A stretch of DNA of 64,000 nt from Rhizobium sp. BK196 (GCF_014193255.1 NZ_JACHZB010000001.1:652018-716017); one strand, 5' to 3'; shown: positions 1 to 8,185, counted from the first letter of the stretch. Numbers and translations are program-made. The notes: a model not told the origin generated them from the letters alone.

Positions 1-1
1 G

Positions 2-631
2 GATTCGACCATGATTGGCCAGGAATGCATCGACGAACTCGCCGCCGAAGTCGGCCTCAAGGAAAAGGTTGCCGCCATCACCGCCCGCGCCATGAACGGC
101 GAGATCGCCTTCGAGCCGGCGCTGCGGGAACGCGTCGCCCTCCTGAAAGGTCTGCCGATCTCGGTCGTCGACGACGTGATCGCCAAGCGGATCACCCTGA
201 CACCCGGCGGCCCCGAACTCATCGCCACCATGAAGTCGAAAGGCTACTATACCGCCCTCGTCTCCGGCGGCTTCACGGTCTTCACGAGCCGCATCGCTGC
301 CGTCATCGGCTTCGACGAAAACCGCGCCAATATCCTGCTTGAGGAAGGCGGCCTCCTCTCCGGTCACGTCGCTGAACCCATTCTCGGCAAGCAGGCCAAG
401 GTCGACGCCCTCAACGACATCGCCGCCCGCCTCGGCATTTCCCCCGAAGACGCCATCGCCGTCGGCGACGGCGCCAACGACCTCGGCATGCTGCACCTCG
501 CCGGCTCCGGCGTCGCCCTGCACGCCAAACCCGCGGTCGCTGCCGAAGCTGCCATGCAGATCAACCACGGCGACCTGACGGCGCTGCTTTATATTCAGGG
601 CTACAGGAAGACGGATTTTGTGACTGCCTGA
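2..631 (+). CDS. serB: Phosphoserine phosphatase SerB, C-terminal part (5' end outside window)
   Basis: SerB removes the phosphate from L-3-phosphoserine in the last step of serine synthesis in the cytoplasm. The reading frame is already open at the first bases, which encode Asp-Ser-Thr just before the Met at position 11. This is the tail of the HAD motif I (DxDST), so the catalytic aspartates and the N-terminal domain lie upstream of the window. Downstream HAD motifs are present: SGGF for motif II, the lysine of LGKQAKV for motif III, and VGDGANDLGML for motif IV. About 209 residues are visible of a family that is usually near 295. The Met at 11 is internal, not the start. Confidence 0.93.
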   Translation, partial: DSTMIGQECIDELAAEVGLKEKVAAITARAMNGEIAFEPALRERVALLKGLPISVVDDVIAKRITLTPGGPELIATMKSKGYYTALVSGGFTVFTSRIAAVIGFDENRANILLEEGGLLSGHVAEPILGKQAKVDALNDIAARLGISPEDAIAVGDGANDLGMLHLAGSGVALHAKPAVAAEAAMQINHGDLTALLYIQGYRKTDFVTA

Positions 632-651
632 GCGCGGTATCAATACGACAT

Positions 652-807
652 ATGGGCAAACGACCTTTGACCGACGAACAGCTCGCCGAACTCCGTGCGC
701 TGGACGCGCTCGCGGATAAGGACATTGATACAAGCGACATTCCGGAAATCCGGAATGATCAATGGCGGCTGGCGCGAAAAGGTAATCCGCACAAACCGGT
801 CAGGTAG
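652..807 (+). CDS. Small hypothetical protein with a DIDTSDIPE motif (51 aa)
   Basis: This 51-residue ORF begins 20 bases after serB on the same strand. It reads MGKRPLTDEQLAEL, then a DIDTSDIPE segment and a basic C-terminus (RLARKGNPHKPVR). Acidic 'DxSDIPE' segments are common in small antitoxin-like proteins of the BrnA/CopG type, so it may be a stand-alone relative. No BrnT-type toxin is adjacent. The ribosome binding site is poor, and translational coupling to serB is possible. I do not assign a function. Confidence 0.45.
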   Translation: MGKRPLTDEQLAELRALDALADKDIDTSDIPEIRNDQWRLARKGNPHKPVR

Positions 808-1097
808 ATAGTAATCTCCGGACAGTTTTACCCGCCGCTCAGTATCAAAAGGTAGAGCGACTTACCCTCCCCACCTCATTCCTGTGCCTGTCACAGGAAT
901 CCGGCCACCGCGCGTCCGCGCGGTGAGTGACTCACCGGCCTGACAAGAGATGAAAGTCTTTCAGGCCCAAGGACTTGGGCCTGCTGGATCCCTATGACAT
1001 CCCTTGTCTTGCAAAAGGCACAGGGATGAAGGAGAACTCGGCTTTCGCCGCGGCTAGTCAGTCACAGCCATCGTGCTCTCTTGGCGTCCGACAGCCC
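808..1097. repeat. Gene-free interval with palindromic repeat-like structures
   Basis: No credible gene lies here. A strong palindrome is formed by ATTCCTGTG and CACAGGAAT around a 5-base loop (about 879-901). It is followed by short dyads such as CCGCGCG/CGCGCGG and CAGGCCCAAG/CTTGGGCCTG. A second segment, about 990-1035, repeats the same CCTGTG-type core in inverted orientation (GGCACAGGGATGA). The mosaic resembles dispersed intergenic palindromic elements seen many times in Rhizobium genomes. Family membership is from memory and was not searched. Confidence 0.55.
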
Positions 1098-2843
1098 TCA
1101 CTCCATCGGCACGGCAACAAACCGCAGGTCACCATTCGCCGCGGCAACCATCAGCTGCGCATTGCGCCGGCCTTCCTGCTTCAGCGTCTGCACCTTGGTG
1201 GCAACGGCATCCGGCGACTTCATGAATTCCTGCGCCACTTCGACGATCACGTCGCCGGCCTTCAACCCTTTTTCAGCAGCGGCTGAACCCGGGGCAACTT
1301 CAGTCACGACGACACCGTCGACGCTTTCGGCAATGCCGAAGGCCTTGCGGGTTTCCGGGCTGAGCAGCGAGAGCGAGAGGCCGAGCACATGCTTTGGCGC
1401 AACCTGGCCAGGCGTTGCCTGCCCTTGCTGATCCTGTCCGTTCTGATCTTGCCCTTGACCCTGCTGTTGCGGGTCCTGACCATCAGGCGCGGCCTGCCCC
1501 TGATCGCCGTCCTGATCCGGCTCGTCCATATCGCTGTTCTCGCCGGGATCGGGATTGATGACGCCGTCATCACTTGAATTGTCACCGGCAGCCGCTTGGT
1601 CGCTATCCTCGAGACGGCCGAGCGTCACCTTGACGGTCTGCTCCTTGCCATCGCGCAGCACGACCACATCGACCTGCTTGCCGACGGAGCTTTCGGCCAC
1701 CACCCGCGGCAGGTCGCGCATCTCGCTGACGGTTTTGCCGTCGAATTTCAGGATGACATCGCCGGCCTTGATCGAGCCGTCATCGACAGGTCCGCCCTTG
1801 ATGACCCCGGCAACCAGCGCGCCCTTGGCGCTGTCGAGACCGAGGCTGTCGGCAACCTCATCGGTCACGGGCTGGATGCGCACGCCGAGCCAGCCGCGGC
1901 GCGTCTCGCCATATTCGCGAAGCTGATCGACAACGCCGGAGGCGAGCTCCGACGGCACCGCGAAGCCGATGCCGATCGAGCCGCCCGACGGTGAGATGAT
2001 TGCCGTATTGATGCCGATAACCTCGCCCTTCATGTTGAAGAGCGGACCACCGGAATTGCCCTTATTGATTGCCGCATCCGTCTGGATGAAGTTGTCATAG
2101 GGACCGGCGTTGATATTGCGGCCACGGCCCGAAATGATGCCGACCGTCACCGATCCGCCGAACCCGAACGGGTTGCCGATTGCCATCACCCAGTCGCCGA
2201 TCCGCATGACACTGGAATCGCCGAACTTGACGGACTTCAGCGGCTGCTTCGGCTCGACCTTCAACACCGAAAGGTCGGTCTTGGTGTCCGTACCGATCAG
2301 CTTGGCCTTCAGCTTCGAGCCGTTGGCGAAATTGATCTCGATATCGTCGGCCCCCTCGATCACGTGGTTGTTCGTGACGATATAGCCGGTCGGATCGATA
2401 ACAAAGCCGGAGCCGAGCGAGCTGACATTGTGGTTGGGGCCGCGATTGCCCTGCTGCTTGTTGAAGAAATCGTTGAAGAATTCCTGGAAGGGCGAGCCGT
2501 CGGGCGCACGCGGCGCCGGGCCTGCGCCCTCGTCATCCTTCACATTCTGCGAGGTCGAAATATTGACGACTGCATCGAGCAATCCCTCGGCGAGATCGGC
2601 GACTGAAGCCGGTCCGCTGCTCGGAGCCGTCATCTGTACGGGCGGAGCGGCGGGGGCCACGGCAGCCGGCGAGACCGGCGACGGTTGCGGGGCCGCAGGG
2701 GCGGGTGCTGACCGTTCAGGAGTCGCGGGTGCGGGCGCGGCTTGCGCATACGCAAAACCGCTTGCGCCGACATTCGCCAGGAAGGCAGTGCCGGCCAAAA
2801 GCGCGAGCGTTCGTCTGAAGGGCGAGCGATTCGTGGGGGCCAT
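1098..2843 (-). CDS. degP: DegP/HtrA-like periplasmic serine endoprotease (Do family)
   Basis: Trypsin-like protease/chaperone that degrades or refolds damaged envelope proteins in the periplasm. It has an N-terminal signal peptide (about residues 1-34, ending near FAYAQ) and a proline/alanine-rich linker. The protease domain carries the triad: His in VTNNHVI, Asp in TKTDLSVLKV and Ser in GNSGGPL. Two PDZ domains follow, at roughly residues 300-400 and 480-575. The start at 2843 is chosen because GAGGAAG lies just upstream; a longer frame to 2888 lacks a signal-like start. A Q/D/G-rich low-complexity insert separates the PDZ domains. The gene lies at the downstream end of the thyA-folA-hflKC block. 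Confidence 0.93.
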   Translation of the reverse strand: MAPTNRSPFRRTLALLAGTAFLANVGASGFAYAQAAPAPATPERSAPAPAAPQPSPVSPAAVAPAAPPVQMTAPSSGPASVADLAEGLLDAVVNISTSQNVKDDEGAGPAPRAPDGSPFQEFFNDFFNKQQGNRGPNHNVSSLGSGFVIDPTGYIVTNNHVIEGADDIEINFANGSKLKAKLIGTDTKTDLSVLKVEPKQPLKSVKFGDSSVMRIGDWVMAIGNPFGFGGSVTVGIISGRGRNINAGPYDNFIQTDAAINKGNSGGPLFNMKGEVIGINTAIISPSGGSIGIGFAVPSELASGVVDQLREYGETRRGWLGVRIQPVTDEVADSLGLDSAKGALVAGVIKGGPVDDGSIKAGDVILKFDGKTVSEMRDLPRVVAESSVGKQVDVVVLRDGKEQTVKVTLGRLEDSDQAAAGDNSSDDGVINPDPGENSDMDEPDQDGDQGQAAPDGQDPQQQGQGQDQNGQDQQGQATPGQVAPKHVLGLSLSLLSPETRKAFGIAESVDGVVVTEVAPGSAAAEKGLKAGDVIVEVAQEFMKSPDAVATKVQTLKQEGRRNAQLMVAAANGDLRFVAVPME

Positions 2844-2948
2844 CAAGCTTCCTCGTCTGGGATAAAGGCGCACATACACCATCAGCATAAGGCGGAATGA
2901 TGGAGGGCGAAATCACCTTTTCGAGAAATCCCCCTGCGAATGCGATGA

Positions 2949-2995
2949 AGAGCCTTTCCTGGTCAGATCGCAGCATTCTGACCAGGAAAGGCTCT
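2949..2995. repeat. Perfect 19-bp inverted repeat (hairpin) at the end of the hflKC-DUF2065 operon
   Basis: AGAGCCTTTCCTGGTCAGA (2949-2967) is exactly complementary to 2977-2995, around a 9-base loop. On the minus strand the hairpin starts at the stop codon of the DUF2065 gene and precedes degP. It has no T-run, so it looks more like an mRNA-stabilising or processing hairpin, or a transcription-attenuating structure, than a classic intrinsic terminator. Confidence 0.8.
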
Positions 2996-3179
2996 AACCT
3001 CGCAAAAGCCAGACGGAGGCCACACCGAACGCCATCGCGGCCAAGCCAAAGGCTCGCAGTTGCCGCTCGGGAACGGCAGGAAGCAGCTTCGCCATCTCGA
3101 TAAGAAAACGAGGGGCCAGTGCATAGACCAGCCCCTCGATGATGAGGAAGAATGCAAGCCCGGTAAGGAAATCCTGCAT
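2994..3179 (-). CDS. DUF2065 small membrane protein
   Basis: A 61-residue protein with two hydrophobic segments (residues about 5-25 and 42-58) separated by a short loop containing PERQLRAFG. This matches the DUF2065 family, which in proteobacteria typically sits beside hflC. It starts 11 bases after hflC and is very probably co-transcribed with hflK-hflC. The role is unknown; an accessory function in the inner-membrane HflKC complex is an inference from context. Its stop codon lies inside the long inverted repeat at 2949-2995. Confidence 0.8.
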   Translation of the reverse strand: MQDFLTGLAFFLIIEGLVYALAPRFLIEMAKLLPAVPERQLRAFGLAAMAFGVASVWLLRG

Positions 3180-3190
3180 TCAGTCTGTCG

Positions 3191-4144
3191 TCAGTTCGCC
3201 GGCTGCGCCGGAGCCGCAGGCTGCGCGGAGGCCGGCGGCACAAGGCCACCGGTCTGTGCCGGATTGCCTTCCGCATTTTCGAAGAAGCGGAAGAACTCCG
3301 AACTCGGCGAAAGCACCAAGGTCGTATCCTGCGAGGAAAGGGCTGCGGAATAGGCCGCCATCGACCGATAGAAGTCGAAGAAGGCCGGATCCTTGCCGAA
3401 GGCTTCGGCGAAGATGCGGTTGCGATCCGCATCCCCTTGGCCGCGCAGGATTTCCGAATCCCGCTGCGCCGCGGCGGTGATCTCGACGACCTGGCGGTCT
3501 GCGACGGCCCGGCGACGCTGCCCCTCTTCATTACCCTCGGCGCGGATGCGCTCGGCCTCGGCCAGACGCTCGGAGCGCATGGCGTTGTAGGTGTTCGGAG
3601 CCACTTCCGGCGAAAGATCCGTCCGACGGATACGGACGTCATCGATATGCAAGCCGAGATTTTCGGCATCGGCTCGAAGATCGTCGCGGATTTCGAGCAT
3701 CATCGCCACGCGCTCTTCAGAAAGCGCGGCATTGTAGTCACGCAGGCCATAGACGCGGCGAAGCGAAGAATCGAGCTGCGCACGCAGCCGCGCCTCGGCA
3801 GCGTCTCGGTCGCCAGACACCGTTTCGCGGAAACGGCGCACATCCGCAATGTTGTAGATCACGAAGGCGTCGACATCGAAGGTCTGGCCGTCCTGAACCT
3901 GAACACGGATATTGTCGAGGTCGAGCCTGAGCGCCCGCTTTTCGACATATTGCACGCGGTCGGCATCCATGAAGCCGAAGGGAAGCTTGAAATAGAGGCC
4001 GGGCTCGGTCTTCACGGACTGAATCTGGCCGAAGCGAACGACGATCGCCTGCTCACGCGCGTTGACCACGAAGATCGACGAATAGAGGATGGCGAGAAGG
4101 ATCGCGAGCGCGATCAGGATAATAGGAAGTCTGTTCGATACCAT
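3191..4144 (-). CDS. hflC: HflC, SPFH/band-7 modulator of FtsH protease
   Basis: HflC forms with HflK a large inner-membrane cage that regulates the AAA protease FtsH. The protein is 317 aa, the usual family size. It has one N-terminal membrane anchor (PIILIALAILLAILYSSIF), then the SPFH domain beginning near VVNAREQAIVVRFGQI, and an Ala/Arg/Glu-rich coiled region (QRRRAVADRQVVEITAAAQR). A Pro/Ala-rich tail ends the protein. It starts 3 bases after hflK, which indicates translational coupling. The family assignment is secure. Confidence 0.96.
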   Translation of the reverse strand: MVSNRLPIILIALAILLAILYSSIFVVNAREQAIVVRFGQIQSVKTEPGLYFKLPFGFMDADRVQYVEKRALRLDLDNIRVQVQDGQTFDVDAFVIYNIADVRRFRETVSGDRDAAEARLRAQLDSSLRRVYGLRDYNAALSEERVAMMLEIRDDLRADAENLGLHIDDVRIRRTDLSPEVAPNTYNAMRSERLAEAERIRAEGNEEGQRRRAVADRQVVEITAAAQRDSEILRGQGDADRNRIFAEAFGKDPAFFDFYRSMAAYSAALSSQDTTLVLSPSSEFFRFFENAEGNPAQTGGLVPPASAQPAAPAQPAN

Positions 4145-4147
4145 GGT

Positions 4148-5242
4148 TCAACCTCCCTGCCGTGCCGGTGCCGCCGGTCGGTTGATCTCGTTGAGCGGCA
4201 GGTACGGTACAACGCCCTGCTTGTCGTCGATCACGACCTTCTTGGAGTTCTTCAGAACCTGCTCCATCGTTTCCAGGAACAGGCGCTTGCGCGTCACATC
4301 GGGAGCCTTCGAATATTCGTCGTTGATGGCATTGAAGCGTTGGGCCTCACCTTCCGCTTCGTTGACGACGCGGTTCTTATAGGCAGCTGCGTCTTCGCGG
4401 ATGCGGGCGGCATCGCCTCGCGCCTGGCCGAGCTTCTGGTTGGTGTAGCGGTTGGCGTCTTCGATCGTGCTGTCACGGTCGCGGCCGGCACGCTGCACTT
4501 CTTCGAAAGAGTCTGCGACTTCGCGCGGCGGCGCCACATTCTGGATCGTCACACCGGTCACCGTGATGCCGGCGCCGTAGCGGTTCATCGTATCCTGAAC
4601 GATGTTGAGAACCTGCGTTTCGATCGGCTGGCGATTGCTGCGGAAAGCATCCAGTGCCGGACGACGGCCGACAACTTCACGCATGGCGCTGTCGGAAACC
4701 TGCTGCAGCGTCTCGGCTGCATTCTCGACGCCGAAAAGATAGGCCTTGGGATCGCTGATCGTATAGAAGACCGCAAACTGCACGTTGATGACGCTCTTGT
4801 CGCTCGAAAGCATCAGCCCGCTCGACGAGCCCGCCGTGGTCGCACCGATGTTCAGCTGCTGCACCGTCACCTTGACGGTCTCGACGGTCTCGAGCGGCCA
4901 GAAATGGAAATGCAGGCCCGGCATTGAAATTTCTTGTTTGGGATTGCCGAAGCGCAGCTCCACGCCGCGCTCGTCCGGCTGGACGACGTAAATGCACTGG
5001 AAGAGCCAGAAGATCGCAATGATCGCGACGATGATCGCAACAACGCCTCCGTTGAAGCCGCCCGGAATGAGCCCGCGCAGCTGATCCTGCCCACGCCGGA
5101 TGATGTCTTCCAGATCGGGCGGCCCTCCCTTGCCGCCACCGCCGCGCGGACGGTTCGGCCCCTGCCCCCATGGTCCCTGATTATTATTTCCGCCGCCGCC
5201 GCCCCAAGGGCCGCCGCCGCCATTCTGATTGCTCCAGGGCAT
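4148..5242 (-). CDS. hflK: HflK, SPFH/band-7 modulator of FtsH protease
   Basis: Partner of HflC in the inner membrane. The first 60 residues are a Gly/Asn/Pro-rich, disordered cytoplasmic segment (MPWSNQNGGGGPWGG...). A transmembrane helix follows (VVAIIVAIIAIFWLFQCIYV), then the SPFH domain starting at VQPDERGVELRFG and a charged coiled region. The start at 5242 (364 aa) has GAGG upstream; the longer frame from 5272 adds ten residues with no better signal. It is followed directly by hflC and preceded by folA. Confidence 0.95.
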   Translation of the reverse strand: MPWSNQNGGGGPWGGGGGNNNQGPWGQGPNRPRGGGGKGGPPDLEDIIRRGQDQLRGLIPGGFNGGVVAIIVAIIAIFWLFQCIYVVQPDERGVELRFGNPKQEISMPGLHFHFWPLETVETVKVTVQQLNIGATTAGSSSGLMLSSDKSVINVQFAVFYTISDPKAYLFGVENAAETLQQVSDSAMREVVGRRPALDAFRSNRQPIETQVLNIVQDTMNRYGAGITVTGVTIQNVAPPREVADSFEEVQRAGRDRDSTIEDANRYTNQKLGQARGDAARIREDAAAYKNRVVNEAEGEAQRFNAINDEYSKAPDVTRKRLFLETMEQVLKNSKKVVIDDKQGVVPYLPLNEINRPAAPARQGG

Positions 5243-5388
5243 CAAAACCTCGTTGTTGGTTACATCATACACATCCGACCGCCGTGGGGGCTGCCGGCGG
5301 ATGCGATCCGACCGTTATAGGTATCGCCGCACCGGCTTTCAACGCGGTGTCAGGAACTTGGTCAATATAATTGGAAAATAGTTCCTTT

Positions 5389-5910
5389 TCAGGCCTCTCG
5401 CCGTTCATAAACGACGAACCGGGTGGGATAACTGTCCCTCTCCCCCAAGGGAACATTGAGGCTCTCGGTCGCCACCCAGATTGCAGGATCGATGTCGGGA
5501 AAGGACGTGTCGCCATCCACGTCGGCCTCCACATGCGTCACGCACATGCGATCGACGAATGCCATCGCCTGCGCGTAGATCTGGCCGCCGCCGAGGATGG
5601 ATATCTCGTTTTCGCCCTGCCTGCGGGCGAGCTCCTCGGCCGTCTCTATCGCCTCGTCGAGCGAGCGGGCCATATGCACGTCGGGGAGATCGATATCGGC
5701 GCCGCGCGAAATCACCACATGCTGGCGCCCCGGCAGCGGCTTGCCGCCGAAGCTCTCGAAGGTCTTGCGGCCGACGACGACAGGCTTGCCTGTGGTCATC
5801 GCCTTGAAGCGCTTGAGATCAGTCGAAAGCCGCCAGGGCATGTCGCCGTCGCGGCCGATGATGCCGTTGCGCGCAACGGCGACGAAGATGGTCTTGCGGA
5901 TGTCGGACAT
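5389..5910 (-). CDS. folA: Dihydrofolate reductase
   Basis: Reduces dihydrofolate to tetrahydrofolate with NADPH, regenerating the folate that ThyA oxidises. The protein is 173 aa. Hallmarks are VAVARNGIIGRDGDMPWRL near the N-terminus (the substrate loop with its acidic residue and the MPW motif), VVVGRKTFES, and the glycine pair in SILGGGQIY. I chose MSDIRKTIF as the start because it gives the standard DHFR length; the open frame extends further upstream with unconserved sequence. It lies between thyA and hflK, the usual rhizobial order. Confidence 0.95.
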   Translation of the reverse strand: MSDIRKTIFVAVARNGIIGRDGDMPWRLSTDLKRFKAMTTGKPVVVGRKTFESFGGKPLPGRQHVVISRGADIDLPDVHMARSLDEAIETAEELARRQGENEISILGGGQIYAQAMAFVDRMCVTHVEADVDGDTSFPDIDPAIWVATESLNVPLGERDSYPTRFVVYERREA

Positions 5911-6018
5911 CGGCCTTCCCGGCTTGGAGCATGTCGCGCAGAACTGTGCAGCGGTCTTGCGATAAAACGAAACCAAAACCTAAAGCGTGGCAAGCGACCT
6001 GAAAGATCGCGACACGCT

Positions 6019-6813
6019 TCAGACGGCGATCGGCGCCTTGATATTGGCATCGGCGTCATAGCCAACGAGCTCGAAATCCTCGTAGGCGAAGCCGAAGATA
6101 TCCTTCACGTCGCGCTTGATCGCCATGCGGGGCAGCGGCTTCGGCTGGCGGCCTAGCTGCAGCTTCGCCTGTTCGAAATGGTTGTGATAGAGATGCGCGT
6201 CGCCGAGCGTGTGGACGAACTCGCCGTATTTCAGCCCCGTCACCTGCGCCACCATCATCGTCAGCAGCGCATAGGATGCGATATTGAAGGGAACGCCGAG
6301 GAAGATATCCGCAGAACGCTGGTAGAGCTGGCAGGAGAGCTTGCCATCGCCCACGTAGAACTGGAACAGGCAGTGGCAGGGCGGCAGCGCCATATTGTCC
6401 ACTTCCGCGGGGTTCCAGGCCGAGACGATGTGACGGCGCGAGTTCGGGTTCTTGATGAGGCCTTTTACGAGATTGTCGATCTGGTCGATATGCCCGCCAT
6501 CGGGTGCCGGCCAGGAGCGCCACTGCGCGCCGTAGACTGGGCCGAGGTCGCCGTTCTCGTCGGCCCATTCGTCCCAGATGCTGACGCCGTTTTCATGCAG
6601 GTAGCGGATATTGGTCTCGCCCTTGAGGAACCACAGCAGCTCGTAGATGATCGAGCGCAGATGCAGCTTCTTCGTCGTCAGCACCGGAAAGCCGGCATCC
6701 AGATCGAAGCGCATCTGATAACCGAAGACCGAACGCGTGCCGGTGCCCGTGCGGTCGCCACGGTCGGTGCCGTTTTCCATCACATGGCTCAAGAGGTCGA
6801 GATATTGCTTCAT
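6019..6813 (-). CDS. thyA: Thymidylate synthase
   Basis: Converts dUMP to dTMP using methylene-tetrahydrofolate. The product from MKQYLDLL is 264 aa, identical in length to the standard bacterial ThyA. The catalytic cysteine lies in [13 protein letters not shown]. Other conserved segments are [12 protein letters not shown] (folate/phosphate loop), [20 protein letters not shown] and the C-terminal APIAV. It begins the leftward thyA-folA-hflK-hflC-DUF2065-degP series. The permuted tmRNA gene starts about 150 bases upstream on the other strand. Confidence 0.97.
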   Translation of the reverse strand: MKQYLDLLSHVMENGTDRGDRTGTGTRSVFGYQMRFDLDAGFPVLTTKKLHLRSIIYELLWFLKGETNIRYLHENGVSIWDEWADENGDLGPVYGAQWRSWPAPDGGHIDQIDNLVKGLIKNPNSRRHIVSAWNPAEVDNMALPPCHCLFQFYVGDGKLSCQLYQRSADIFLGVPFNIASYALLTMMVAQVTGLKYGEFVHTLGDAHLYHNHFEQAKLQLGRQPKPLPRMAIKRDVKDIFGFAYEDFELVGYDADANIKAPIAV

Positions 6814-6960
6814 GGTCGCCACCGATTCCTTTTGCACTTAATTTAAGGGCAAATCGGCCGCAAACCAATGCGTCTTGCTGGCTATCCAAGCAAAATCGCT
6901 AATGGGGACGACGCTTTTATGACGTATCCCCTTCCCTTCAGGTCCCAAAAACACTATATC

Positions 6961-7305
6961 ACCCCTGCCGGCTTTCGGGCCGGCTATGGCGATAAACGGG
7001 CGGTGGAATAAACCTATTGGACCCGGGGGCGGTACCCGGCGCCTCCACCAAAAACAGGCGGATTTCTCTTTGGGGAACGGCCTGCTTTTGATGGGGGCGA
7101 AATAGGATCGACAAGGGTGTAAAGATCGACTTTTCGCTCGGCATGATACCGCCGTTATCGGGTCACAAGTGTAGTTGCAAACGACAACAACGCTAAGGAA
7201 TACGCTCTCGCTGCCTAATGGCGGTGTGAGAATTCCGACCTAAGTCCTCTAGGTTAGCCCCTTGAGGCGGGGTCCGAAGGCACCTGGCAACAGAAGCCTT
7301 CACCT
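6961..7305 (+). ncRNA. ssrA: tmRNA, circularly permuted two-piece alphaproteobacterial type
   Basis: tmRNA rescues stalled ribosomes and tags the unfinished protein for proteolysis. The acceptor half comes first and ends in an encoded CCA (7048-7050), preceded by a T-arm-like stem and CGCCTCC (7040-7046). That stretch pairs with GGGGGCG (7093-7099), the 5' end of the coding half, with the G-U wobble typical of tmRNA at the third pair. The bases between 7050 and 7093 are the excised spacer. The tag frame starts at GCA 7177 and reads ANDNNAKEYALAA, then stop TAA at 7216. Outer ends are approximate. A GAAGGC/GCCTTC hairpin (7276-7301) and a T-run at 7313-7317 close the gene. Confidence 0.95.
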
Positions 7306-7435
7306 TCTCCCCTTTTTCGACGAAATCATGTATGCTTGATGAACGCATGAATCGGCTTGCGCCTTTCCCAAAGCGCCCGGACGTGCCATACAAGTTCGTG
7401 AAAAGACTTCCAAACCGACGAAAGACAGGAAAAGC

Positions 7436-7948
7436 ATGGGGCAGGATCATATCCGCTACGACATTCTGGCACAGGACGCGTTGCGCGGTGTCATCCGCAA
7501 GGTCTTGACCGAAGTCGCAACGACGGGCCGACTGCCCGGCGACCATCACTTCTTCATCACGTTTCTCACGGGCGCTCCCGGCGTGCGCATCTCACAGCAC
7601 CTGAAATCGAAGTATCCCGAGCAGATGACCATCGTCATCCAGCACCAGTTCTGGGAACTGAAGATCACCGAATCCCATTTCGAGATCGGCCTGTCCTTCT
7701 CCGATGTGCCGGAAAAGCTCGTCATTCCCTTCAACGCCATCAGAGGCTTCTACGACCCCTCGGTCAATTTCGAGCTGGAATTCGACGTGCCGCTGAGCGA
7801 CGGCGAGGAACTGCCGGCGGCGGAGATCACCGCCTATCCAGTTGATGCCGTCAAGGCGGAGGACGCGGCCGCAAAGCCTGCAGCAGAAGGCGAGGAAAAG
7901 AAACCGGGCTCCGTCGTTTCGCTCGATTCTTTCCGCAAGAAGCAGTAG
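7436..7948 (+). CDS. sspB: SspB, alpha-type ClpXP adaptor for ssrA-tagged proteins
   Basis: SspB binds the ssrA tag and tethers tagged substrates to ClpX, speeding their degradation by ClpXP. The 170-aa protein has the SspB fold region (residues about 1-120: IRYDILAQDALRGVI, HHFFITFLTG, LPISKFEIGLSFSD-like core with IPFNAIRGFYDPSVNF). An acidic Ala/Glu linker follows, then a C-terminal ClpX-binding peptide ending in VVSLDSFRKKQ. It lies about 130 bases downstream of ssrA on the same strand, a direct functional pairing. A strong intrinsic terminator follows at 7955-7978. Confidence 0.93.
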   Translation: MGQDHIRYDILAQDALRGVIRKVLTEVATTGRLPGDHHFFITFLTGAPGVRISQHLKSKYPEQMTIVIQHQFWELKITESHFEIGLSFSDVPEKLVIPFNAIRGFYDPSVNFELEFDVPLSDGEELPAAEITAYPVDAVKAEDAAAKPAAEGEEKKPGSVVSLDSFRKKQ

Positions 7949-7954
7949 TGCCGA

Positions 7955-7978
7955 GGGAGGCGAAGGCCTCCCTTTTTT
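7955..7978 (+). terminator. Intrinsic terminator after sspB
   Basis: GGGAGGC (7955-7961) pairs perfectly with GCCTCCC (7966-7972) around GAAG and is followed by six T. It lies 7 bases past the sspB stop. Confidence 0.9.
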
Positions 7979-7996
7979 CATGACGGAGGCAACCGC

Positions 7997-8185
7997 ATGA
8001 GCGCCGAAATCGTCAATCTGCGCCAGTTCCGCAAAAAGCAGGCTCGCTCCGAAAAGGAGAAGCAGGCCGAGCAGAACCGCATCTCCCACGGGCGTACCAA
8101 GGCTGAAAAGCAATTGACCCGCGCCCTCAACGAGAAGGCCGAAAAGGCGCTCGATCAGGGTCGCATCGAAGACGACAAGACCTGA
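7997..8185 (+). CDS. DUF4169 family small protein
   Basis: A 62-residue, highly charged protein (MSAEIVNLRQFRKKQARSEK...) matching the DUF4169 pattern of short Lys/Arg/Glu-rich helices. The ribosome site is ACGGAGGC upstream of the ATG. Its N-terminal NLRQFRKKQ segment resembles the C-terminal SLDSFRKKQ of SspB, which is encoded just upstream. The function is unknown, and that resemblance may be coincidental. Confidence 0.75.
   Translation: MSAEIVNLRQFRKKQARSEKEKQAEQNRISHGRTKAEKQLTRALNEKAEKALDQGRIEDDKT

Noticed and set aside
3437..4927. Open frame of 496 codons on the plus strand
   Set aside because: It lies opposite hflC and hflK, which have clear family motifs, and it contains no domain of its own.
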